The translations under genes were made by a program, and so were the position numbers. DNA of 21,913 nt from NCBI GenBank assembly GCA_043806315.1, contig JAZDHF010000131.1, positions 1 through 21,913 of the forward strand. The letters are read 5' to 3'. Positions 7,228 to 13,866 of this stretch are shown piece after piece. This DNA comes from SBAX01 sp043806315 (GTDB lineage: Bacteria > Planctomycetota > Phycisphaerae > UBA1845). The notes below the pieces were generated by a model that made no database searches, was not told the DNA's origin, and saw only the letters and a program-made list of their open reading frames with translations. The stretch's first letter is position 1. The number at the start of each line of letters is the position of its first letter.

Positions 7228-7734
7228 ATGTCCAAGCCAAGAGTTGCGGTCGTCTTTGGTAGTGACTCCGATTGGCCGGTGATGGAGTCCTGCGTCAAGC
7301 AACTCCGCGCCTTCGGCGAGAACGCCCACGTTGAGGTGATGAGCGCCCATCGCAACCCGCAACGCGTACACGAGTTTGCGTCCAAGGCCGAAGCGGACGG
7401 ATTCGAGGTCATCATCGCCGCGGCGGGGATGTCGAACGCGCTCGCCGGGGCCATCGCGGCCAACACCTGCCTGCCGGTCATCGGCGTCCCGTTGGGAAGC
7501 GGATCGCTGTACGGCTTCGACGCTCTTCTATCGACGGTGCAAATGCCCCCGGGGATTCCGGTGGCGACGGTGTCGGTCGGAGAGGCCGGGGCGCAGAACG
7601 CGGCGCTGCTTGCGATCCAGATCATCGCCCGTCACGACAAGAAACTCGCCGCCGCCTACAAGACCTTCAAAGCGGACCAAGCCAAGGCCGTCGAGGCCAA
7701 GAACCTGGCGCTCATGGAACGGATCGGGCCGTAG
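7228..7734 (+). CDS. purE: N5-carboxyaminoimidazole ribonucleotide mutase (PurE)
   Basis: PurE converts N5-CAIR to CAIR in de novo purine synthesis in the cytoplasm. The 168-residue length is normal. It shows the nucleotide-binding G-S-D-S-D-W at 11-16, S-A-H-R at 39-42 with the catalytic His, and the L-P-V-I-G-V-P and L-L-S-T-V-Q-M-P-P-G-I-P-V-A-T-V blocks. I chose ATG 7228 because GGAG (7218-7221) lies 6 bp upstream; an earlier start at 7183 would add 15 unlike residues. The segment A-G-M-S-N-A-L-A-G (66-74) differs from the A-G-G-A-A-H-L-P-G common in class I enzymes, placing Ala where many have His. No purK is adjacent. It follows dnaE2 after 62 bp and may be co-transcribed, though the function is unrelated. 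Confidence 0.92.
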   Translation: MSKPRVAVVFGSDSDWPVMESCVKQLRAFGENAHVEVMSAHRNPQRVHEFASKAEADGFEVIIAAAGMSNALAGAIAANTCLPVIGVPLGSGSLYGFDALLSTVQMPPGIPVATVSVGEAGAQNAALLAIQIIARHDKKLAAAYKTFKADQAKAVEAKNLALMERIGP

Positions 7735-7807
7735 AGCGCAGCGCAGTGCGCAAGTGGGTTACATGGCGGCGCTTCGCTTGGCCATGCCACCCGCGAACGC
7801 CGGCTAA

Positions 7808-7843
7808 CCCTCACCCCAACCCTCTCCCTGAGAGGGAGAGGGG
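7808..7843. repeat. Dispersed palindromic repeat acting as a likely bidirectional terminator
   Basis: CCCTCTCCC (7820-7828) and GGGAGAGGG (7834-7842) form a 9-bp stem with a 5-nt loop, extendable by 3 bp with one bulge. The preceding CCCTCACCCCAA belongs to a pattern I recognise as a widely scattered repeat in many bacterial genomes. It lies exactly between the convergent ends of purE (7734) and the minus-strand gene (7849). No T-tract follows the stem, so any terminator role is inferred from position and structure. Confidence 0.6.
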
Positions 7844-7848
7844 TTGTC

Positions 7849-8451
7849 TCACGTGTTCGGCGTCGGCTGCAAGGGCCGGGTTGTCACGGCCGGATAGCCG
7901 GATTGCTGCTTGGTCTTGCGGAGCGACAGAATCAATTCAACCTCGCCGGTGGCGCGTCCAAGCGCCTCGGCAATCTCGATCGAGGAACGTCCGCCGTCGG
8001 CCAGTTGATACACGCTGGCATGGGGAGAATCCGCGCTTTCCGAGCCTCTCGGCGTCGCGGCCAGCGGATCCTCCGGGTCGAGCGTCACATCAACGGCACC
8101 GGCGCCGTTCCCGGCGCGGGCCATCCGCGAAAGGCGGTCGATTCGCTCATCGGCGTCGCGGATGACGGCCTCGAGCTTGGCCAGCTTGGTATCCAACCGA
8201 CCGTGGATTTGGCGCGAAAGCTGATCCAGTTCCCGCATGACGGTCTCCACGTCGCGTGACACCGAGGCCTCGTGTTGAAGGTCCGCGTACCGCTCGCGCA
8301 CGGAAACGCCCGAGGACTGCTGCGAACGGCGGACCCGGCGACGCGTCGATGCCAAGAGGACAAGCAGTCCCACGACGCCGACGGCGAGCATGACCATCTG
8401 GGACACGGTCGTCCCTTCGAAGACGCCGGCGGCGAGCGGCAGTGGGATCAC
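7849..8451 (-). CDS. Membrane-anchored coiled-coil protein with a C-terminal HTH-like segment (DUF2802/DUF6115-like)
   Basis: The 200-residue product has one N-terminal transmembrane segment (about 17-35) followed by a basic stretch T-R-R-R-V-R-R, which puts the rest in the cytoplasm. A charged helical, probably coiled-coil region spans about 55-110, then a low-complexity linker. The C-terminal segment 146-178 (V-Y-Q-L-A-D-G-G, then I-E-I-A-E-A-L-G-R-A-T-G-E-V-E-L-I-L-S-L) resembles the DUF2802/DUF6115 (YlxL-type) ending. That is a recollection of family pattern, not a search. The start is GTG at 8451 with GGGAG about 10 bp upstream. It follows larC by 33 bp on the same strand, so the two are probably co-transcribed. 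The function is unknown. Confidence 0.7.
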   Translation of the reverse strand: MIPLPLAAGVFEGTTVSQMVMLAVGVVGLLVLLASTRRRVRRSQQSSGVSVRERYADLQHEASVSRDVETVMRELDQLSRQIHGRLDTKLAKLEAVIRDADERIDRLSRMARAGNGAGAVDVTLDPEDPLAATPRGSESADSPHASVYQLADGGRSSIEIAEALGRATGEVELILSLRKTKQQSGYPAVTTRPLQPTPNT

Positions 8452-8484
8452 GTCGATTTCACTCCCGAAGCAGTCCTACCATCG

Positions 8485-9657
8485 TCAACAACGCCGCCAA
8501 GCTGCATTGGCCGCTGCCATGACCTCTCGTAGTGCAACGCCGTGCTTCACCGCCGCGGCCTTGCAGTCCTCGTACTCGGGACTCGCCGTCACCACGTCCT
8601 CTCGCTCCCCGATCTTCATGCGGATGTCGCCGAACCGCGTCGTCACGGCCTCGAACCGTCGACGCAGTTTGGTGCGCTCCACGGTCCGCCGGCGGACCCC
8701 GAAGGTCGTGGTTTCGGCGAACAGAACCCGCTCCATCGCCGACGCCTGGGCAACGCCGCATAGGACGGTAAGCACCGCGCCGGGGCGTCCTTTCTTCATT
8801 TGTATCGGCACGGCGTACACGTCCAGTGCACCTTCGTTGAACAATCGCTCCATGCAGTAGCCGACCATCTCCGGCGAGGCATCGTCGAGATTGGTTTCCA
8901 ACATCACGATCTGATCGACATCGCTTTGATCCCCAGCGGCCTGCCCGATGAGAACCCGGAGCACGTTCGGTCGGCCGCCTCCTTCGCGTGCCCCGGCGCC
9001 GTAGCCAACCGCCGTCAGAGTCATTTCAGGAATCGGTCCAAACCCAGACGCGAGCGTCGTCAGAACGGCCGCCGCTGTCGGCGTGGTCAGTTCGCCGACC
9101 TCGTTACACGCGGCGATCGGAACGCCGTGCAGGAGTCGCGCCGTCGCGGGGGCCGGAATCGGCAACACTCCGTGATCGCACGTGACCGTCCCGGAGCCGG
9201 TGGGGATCGGCGAGCAGATCACTCGATCGGCGCGCAACAAGTCCAGCGCGAACACCGCCCCGACCACGTCAACGATCGCATCGACGGCCCCGACCTCGTG
9301 GAAGTGTACCTTTTCGACGGTGGTACCGTGGACGGCGGCTTCCGCCTCGGCGAGGCGCTCGAAAATGCGGCACGCCTTGCTCTGTACACCTTCGGGTAAG
9401 TCCGAGGCCTTCAAGATATCGAAAACGTCCCGCAGATGCCGATGCGGCTGGTGCGCGTCGGGCTCAAGCTCGACCCGGAAGCGCGTCGCGGTGAGGCCCT
9501 GCCTGGTGACGCGTTCGATCGAGAGCTTGTAGCCGCCGACCTTCAGGGACGATAGGCCGTTACGCAAAACCTCCACGTCGGCGCCGGCGTCGACCAGGGC
9601 CGCAACGATCATGTCGCCCCCGGCCCCGCTGAAGCAATCAAAATACGCGATATTCAT
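8485..9657 (-). CDS. larC: LarC, nickel-pincer cofactor cyclometallase
   Basis: LarC inserts nickel into the pincer nucleotide cofactor of lactate racemase and related LarA-type enzymes, using CTP. The 390-residue product opens M-N-I-A-Y-F-D-C-F-S-G-A-G-G-D-M and carries V-H-F-H-E-V-G-A-V-D-A-I-V-D, L-P-I-P-A-P-A-T-A-R-L-L-H-G and E-L-T-T-P-T-A-A-A-V. The LarC2 part begins E-T-N-L-D-D-A-S-P-E. It is one continuous frame, unlike lactobacillar larC, which is split by a programmed frameshift. I chose ATG 9657 because homologous sequence begins there; a start at 9702 would add 15 residues, and neither has a strong ribosome site. A weak promoter (TATGAT on the minus strand at 703-698 of the 9-kb block, i.e. 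9703-9698) may serve it. No larA, larB or larE is visible, and the partner enzyme is not in the window. Confidence 0.9.
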   Translation of the reverse strand: MNIAYFDCFSGAGGDMIVAALVDAGADVEVLRNGLSSLKVGGYKLSIERVTRQGLTATRFRVELEPDAHQPHRHLRDVFDILKASDLPEGVQSKACRIFERLAEAEAAVHGTTVEKVHFHEVGAVDAIVDVVGAVFALDLLRADRVICSPIPTGSGTVTCDHGVLPIPAPATARLLHGVPIAACNEVGELTTPTAAAVLTTLASGFGPIPEMTLTAVGYGAGAREGGGRPNVLRVLIGQAAGDQSDVDQIVMLETNLDDASPEMVGYCMERLFNEGALDVYAVPIQMKKGRPGAVLTVLCGVAQASAMERVLFAETTTFGVRRRTVERTKLRRRFEAVTTRFGDIRMKIGEREDVVTASPEYEDCKAAAVKHGVALREVMAAANAAWRRC

Positions 9658-9829
9658 GAACGCCGTCTCACGTGCAGCCAAGCTCTCGTGCGGACGGATC
9701 ATAGCATCGTCGGGAAGGTTGAGCGAACGCGCGGCAGGTCGCCGACCTCTTTGGGGTCGAAAGTACGCGTCACGCTCCGGCGTCCGAAATTAGCCGCAAA
9801 ATCGTACACTCCACGGGGTCCGGACGGGA

Positions 9830-9982
9830 GTCCCGGCGCGCCGGGACACGCCGATTCCTCGCCGAGCGAGGCCGTAGGGACTAACCCTACCGCGGCATGG
9901 CTCGGGTCTTTCTTAGCCTCGACCCGCTTCCCGACGATGAATCCGTCGGCTTCACGCGCCCGGATGGTGCGTCGGGCCGCAC
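9830..9982 (+). other. Six tiled hairpins in the leader of the cyclic di-GMP regulator gene
   Basis: Six non-overlapping stem-loops follow one another: a perfect 18-bp palindrome at 9830-9847; CCTCG/CGAGG at 857-861/867-871 of the 9-kb block; GTAGGG/CCCTAC (9874-9879/9885-9890); CGGGTC/GACCCG (9903-9908/9921-9926); CCGACG/CGTCGG (9931-9936/9944-9949); GTGCG/CGCAC (9967-9971/9978-9982). They end 42 bp before the GTG start at 10025. This may be a structured 5' leader, a small RNA, or terminator-like insulation. G+C-rich DNA makes short stems easily, so the case rests on their dense tiling. The rest of 9658-10024 shows no gene I can support. Confidence 0.35.
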
Positions 9983-10024
9983 ATTAAGCTTGATGGGCAA
10001 ACCGGGTCGGGGTCGGGGGTCGTC

Positions 10025-12697
10025 GTGTCTGAGTCTGAATCACTGCGCGTGCTGATCGTCGACGACGATCCGTCCGCGCTGACGTTGCTCAGCCGGTATC
10101 TGACCGACGCGGGTCATTCCGTCGCGACCGCCGCGAACGGCGCGGAGGCGCTGCGCGTCCTCCTGGCCGAGGGCCCGCCCATCGTCATCACCGACTGGGC
10201 CATGCCCGTCATGGACGGTCTGGAGTTGTGCCGCGCCATCCGCACCCATGAGGGCATCCCCTTCGCCTACGTCATCATCGTGACCGCCACCGAAACGGCG
10301 GCGGAGCAGGTTGTCCAGGCCTTCGAGGCGGGCGCCGATGACTACCTTAGCAAACCGTTCAATCGCAAGGAACTGCTCGCACGGATGCGCGCCGGTCAAC
10401 GGATTATCCGGCTTCAGCAGGCCTTACACGGGAGGAACCGAGAGCTGCACCGCGTCAACGCCGAAATGGCGATCGCCCACAGCCGCCTCGGCGAGGTCAA
10501 TGCGAAGCTCAGTCGGATGGTGATGACCGATGAACTGACCGGGCTGATCAACCGCCGCGAGGCGCTGGCCCGACTGGGCACCTTCTGGTCCTCCGCCGTT
10601 CGCCACGGCACTCCGCTGTCGTGCATTCTGTTGGACGTCGACCGCTTCAAGCATTGCAACGACGCCTACGGCCACGCGGTGGGCGATGTCGTGCTCCGGG
10701 AGATCGCTCGCGTCATGCGCTCCACGTCTCGGCAGGACGAGAGCGTCTGCCGCATCGGCGGGGAGGAGTTCTTGGTGATCTGTCCCCACGCCACTGCGGA
10801 GGAGGCCGCCGTCGGCGCCGAGCGGTTGCGATGCGCTATTCAGGACGCGGTCATCCAGACCCACGACCTGGACCTCCGCATGACGATCAGTCTGGGCGTC
10901 GCCGAGCGCGAAGCGGGGATGGCCGGCGCGGATGATCTGCTCCGCGCCGCCGACCATGCTCTCTACGCCGCAAAAGGGTCCGGGCGCAACGCGGTTCGCG
11001 TGGCCGGCGGCAAAGGTGGACGACCGACAAGCCCGGACGCTCTACAGGGTGCGTCCGGCTCCCTGCCTCACAGGGCGGAGCCCGAATCGGAGCCGCTTCC
11101 TGCGCTACCCACGGTGCTGGTGGTGGACGACGACGCGCTATCGCGCGCGGCATGTCGCCGCGCTCTCGAGGGCGATGGGTACGCCGTGGTGGAGGCGGAG
11201 GACGGGTTGGACGCTCTCACGCAACTGACGAAGACCACTCCGGATGTGATCATCATGGACCTTGTGATGCCCCGGCTCGACGGGTTGGAATGCGCTCGCC
11301 GCGTCAAAGCCGACGCCAACACCGAGTCGATCCCGATCATCATCACCAGCGCCCGATCGGACGCCGCGGATATCGTCGCGGGTCTGGAGGCCGGCGCCGA
11401 CGAGTACCTCACCAAGCCGCTAAACACCCGCGAGCTGTTGCTCCGCGTGAAGACGATGGTCCGCCTCCGTCAGGAATTGTCCCGCAGCAACGAAGTCCGG
11501 GGGGAACAGTCCCGGGCCTTGGGCGTTCTCTCTGACTTTTCACGCACCATCGCCACCGCGGAGTCGTTGGATGCGATTCTCGAACGGACCCTGGCCGCAA
11601 GCGCGGAGTTGACGTGCAGTCGGCGCGTCTGCGTTCTGTTGCCGGACGCCGAACACCGTGTGCTCACCGTGGCCCGGTCTTTCGGCGTCGCGGACAAGGC
11701 CGATTCGGAGATTCGGGTGCCCTTCGGGGCGGCGACGGCGGGGGAGGTCTTCCAGTCACGCCTCCCGGTGCTGGTCGCGACCGAGGACGATGTTCGCCGG
11801 CGGGCCGGGTGCCCCGACGGCTCGCTGTTTCGCCTCCTGCCGAGCCTGGCGACGCCGTTGTGCGCTCCCGAATGCACCGTGGGGGTGCTGGTGATCTCCG
11901 GACGGGCCGACGCACGCCCGTTCACCGCCCTGGAGCTGGATTACATCGAACTGGTCTGCAACATCGCCGCGGCGTCGCTCGCCGACTGGACGGCTCGCCA
12001 AGCGCGGGACGACGCCCGTGACTCGATCGTCGTCGGTCTCGCTAAACTGGCCGAGCACCGCGACTCCGACACCGGCCGCCACCTCGACCGCGTCACCCGA
12101 TTTTCCGTTCTGCTGGCCCAGGAACTTCGCAGCGAGGACGGATTGACCGGGATCATCACCGACCAGTTCATCAGCGACCTGGAGCGCGCCGTGCCGCTGC
12201 ATGACATCGGCAAGGTGGCCGTCCCGGACTACATCCTGAAAAAGCCCGGTCCGCTTACGGCGGAGGAGACGGCCGTGATGCGGACCCACGCTTCCATCGG
12301 CGCGAGGACCATTCGATCGCTGGTCCAGCGCGTTCCCGGAGCGAAGTTCCTCACCCTGGCCGAACAGATCGCCTTCGGGCATCACGAATGGTTCGACGGG
12401 CGGGGATACCCCGCCGGACTCCGCGGCGAGGCCATCCCCCTCGCCGCCCGGATCGTCGCGGTGGCCGACATGTATGACGCCATCACCACAAGACGCGTGT
12501 ACAAGGAGGCCATGTCGCATGACCGCGCCGTCGCCGTCATCCTCGAAGGGGCCGGGACCCAGTTCGATCCCGCGGTGGTCAGCGCCTTCGCCAACCGAGA
12601 GGGCGAGTTCCATCGCCTCGCCCGTGAGTTAGCCGACGAGACGCCGCCTGTCTCGGCCCGGAGTTCAAGTGGAATCGCCGAGGTCGATTTTGTGTAG
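10025..12697 (+). CDS. Two-receiver response regulator with GGDEF, GAF and HD-GYP domains
   Basis: This 890-residue protein carries both cyclic di-GMP synthase and phosphodiesterase domains. In order: receiver 1 (about 7-125, phospho-acceptor D57 in T-D-W-A-M-P); GGDEF domain (about 165-327, active site G-G-E-E-F at 245-249); receiver 2 (about 362-480, D412 in M-D-L-V-M-P); GAF-like region (about 500-655); HD-GYP (about 665-860). In HD-GYP the ligands H726-D727, H755, H786-H787, D791 and D815 and the G-Y-P at 794-796 are all present. The inhibitory-site position before GGEEF reads R-Q-D-E instead of R-x-x-D, suggesting weak or no product inhibition. No transmembrane segment is seen, so it is cytoplasmic. 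The start is GTG, 5 bp after a G-rich GGGGG. No cognate kinase is adjacent; it is probably transcribed alone. Confidence 0.92.
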   Translation: MSESESLRVLIVDDDPSALTLLSRYLTDAGHSVATAANGAEALRVLLAEGPPIVITDWAMPVMDGLELCRAIRTHEGIPFAYVIIVTATETAAEQVVQAFEAGADDYLSKPFNRKELLARMRAGQRIIRLQQALHGRNRELHRVNAEMAIAHSRLGEVNAKLSRMVMTDELTGLINRREALARLGTFWSSAVRHGTPLSCILLDVDRFKHCNDAYGHAVGDVVLREIARVMRSTSRQDESVCRIGGEEFLVICPHATAEEAAVGAERLRCAIQDAVIQTHDLDLRMTISLGVAEREAGMAGADDLLRAADHALYAAKGSGRNAVRVAGGKGGRPTSPDALQGASGSLPHRAEPESEPLPALPTVLVVDDDALSRAACRRALEGDGYAVVEAEDGLDALTQLTKTTPDVIIMDLVMPRLDGLECARRVKADANTESIPIIITSARSDAADIVAGLEAGADEYLTKPLNTRELLLRVKTMVRLRQELSRSNEVRGEQSRALGVLSDFSRTIATAESLDAILERTLAASAELTCSRRVCVLLPDAEHRVLTVARSFGVADKADSEIRVPFGAATAGEVFQSRLPVLVATEDDVRRRAGCPDGSLFRLLPSLATPLCAPECTVGVLVISGRADARPFTALELDYIELVCNIAAASLADWTARQARDDARDSIVVGLAKLAEHRDSDTGRHLDRVTRFSVLLAQELRSEDGLTGIITDQFISDLERAVPLHDIGKVAVPDYILKKPGPLTAEETAVMRTHASIGARTIRSLVQRVPGAKFLTLAEQIAFGHHEWFDGRGYPAGLRGEAIPLAARIVAVADMYDAITTRRVYKEAMSHDRAVAVILEGAGTQFDPAVVSAFANREGEFHRLARELADETPPVSARSSSGIAEVDFV

Positions 12698-12781
12698 GAC
12701 CGCTTGCCATCGAGATCATGCCGCGATCATCGACGAATGCGATCGAAGAGTAGCCCAGACGGAATGCACACGCGCAGTCCC

Positions 12782-13201
12782 CTAATCACCGCCGTCCCCT
12801 TCGAGTTTTGCGCGAATGGCAGGCGGAATCGCCGTGGGGGAAAAAGAACCCGGCCTGGTCACGCAACACACGGCTGTGAACCGACCGACGGCGCAACGTT
12901 CTCCGTCACGACGGAATTCCACCTCATAATTGAGCGACTTATCGCCCACCTTGGTCAGGCGCAACGCCATCTCCAGCTCGTCTTCAAAGCGGAGCGGCAC
13001 AAAGTACTCGCAACTGACCGCCACCCGCGGCCAGCTCAAGCGCGGATCGGCGTCGCGTAGAAACACCGTCAGTTGCAGTGAGCGCCAAAAGGCGTGCTCG
13101 ATCTCCTCCATATACCGGAAATAATTGGAGAAATGGAGCACGCCGGCCATATCCGTTTCGGCGAACTGCACGCGGCGACGCATGGTAAACTCAGCGCGCA
13201 T
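12782..13201 (-). CDS. Hotdog-fold acyl-CoA thioesterase (YbgC/FadM-like, 4HBT)
   Basis: The 139-residue product has the 4HBT opening R-V-Q-F-A-E-T-D-M-A-G-V-L-H-F-S-N-Y, with the Asp and the F-S-N-Y-F-R-Y-M-E-E helix expected of YbgC/FadM-type thioesterases, which hydrolyse acyl-CoA esters as tetramers. The substrate cannot be told from sequence. The start at ATG 13201 has GGAG 9 bp upstream; a TTG at 13216 is less likely. The start overlaps the end of an upstream minus-strand frame (13191-13403) by 11 bp as ATGCGCGCTGA, which could couple their translation. It is convergent with the cyclic di-GMP regulator, and 84 bp of intergenic DNA shows no strong terminator. Confidence 0.85.
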   Translation of the reverse strand: MRAEFTMRRRVQFAETDMAGVLHFSNYFRYMEEIEHAFWRSLQLTVFLRDADPRLSWPRVAVSCEYFVPLRFEDELEMALRLTKVGDKSLNYEVEFRRDGERCAVGRFTAVCCVTRPGSFSPTAIPPAIRAKLEGDGGD

Positions 13202-13403
13202 CGTTCGGCGCTCCAAAGAACTTTTGGACCGTCGCCGCAGAGGGCGGCCTCGTCACTAAGGAGACGCAAACGAGAGCGAGCGTGGCGGGCACGTGCGCGG
13301 CGAACCACACCGAAAACGGCGGGTAGTTGGCAACGAAATAACCGCCGACCTCGGTGGTCGGTTGTTCGCGGAGGCCCTTGTCATTCAGAACGTCGAGGTC
13401 CAT
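13191..13403 (-). pseudogene. Probable N-terminal remnant of a radical-SAM coproporphyrinogen-oxidase-like gene
   Basis: The 70-codon frame from ATG 13403 contains T-T-E-V-G-G-Y-F-V-A-N-Y-P-P-F-S-V-W, which I recognise as the opening of HemN-like radical-SAM proteins of planctomycetes. A later R-P-P-S-A-A-T-V fits the stretch just before the first strand and the C-x3-C-x2-C motif. The cysteine motif never arrives: the frame becomes Q-K-F-F-G-A and stops inside the thioesterase start. The likely reading is a gene cut by deletion at that junction. The alternatives are a small unrelated protein or chance. The frame stays open upstream to 13580 but that part looks non-coding, as does the rest of 13404-13602. 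Confidence 0.35.
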
Positions 13404-13602
13404 CACTCGCGCGTGAGGAGAAAACTCCGCAGCCTCGCCCCGTACGCCACCCAGTGTAGCGAAATCGCTGTGCGATGGCTTGGCAGCAACTTGCCGAACC
13501 GCGGGAGGATCGTTTGTCCGATCCGGGATTACGCTCGATCCGGGTTGTTCAAACCACGCTGTACGTCGTGGGGTCGACAAGATTCTTGAGGCGGATAGGA
13601 GC

Positions 13603-13759
13603 GCATCCCATTAAGGGTGGCGGGGGTAGTCGTTTCGCGTCATTCTGAGCGCAGCACTTGTCATTCTGAGCGCAGCGAAGCATCTCGACCCGTGAGGAGA
13701 TTCTTCGCTCCGCTCAGAATGACATCCCGTGGGCATTTTCGCCACCCGAAACGGGATGC
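13603..13759. repeat. Extended inverted-repeat element with GTCATTCTGAGC cores
   Basis: Outer arms 13603-13655 and 13707-13759 match as inverted copies with equal spacing: GCATCCC, 5 nt, GGGTGGCG, 16 nt, then GTCATTCTGAGC plus a 5-nt tail. Inside lies a second hairpin, 13660-13686 with 13697-13723 (25 of 27 paired, 10-nt loop). The core is the widely scattered repeat that yields spurious peptides of the H-S-E-R-S-E-E-S type. Immediately to the right an exact 14-bp palindrome CGGGATGCATCCCG (13752-13765) overlaps its end. It sits 107 bp upstream of the PEP-binding-domain gene and may affect that gene's expression. Confidence 0.8.
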
Positions 13760-13866
13760 ATCCCGACGAGTCGTCGCGCACACGTCGCGCTTGCAGGTGC
13801 CACATCCGAAGCGGACAATGATGGGTTCCGCCGGAGGCTTCGACGGGCGTACAAGGGGCTTCGAGG

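Noticed and set aside
9688..9987. 99-codon plus-strand frame upstream of the regulator gene
   Set aside because: It overlaps the hairpin cluster, has no ribosome site, and its peptide looks like G+C-rich non-coding translation.
9985..10024. GEMM-type cyclic di-GMP riboswitch before the GGDEF gene
   Set aside because: Only a GGGCAAACC word fits; the second helix and the conserved GGxACGCAAAG part are missing.
12698..12781. Terminator between the regulator and thioesterase genes
   Set aside because: Only 4-bp stems and a GATCAT direct repeat are visible; not enough for a terminator call.
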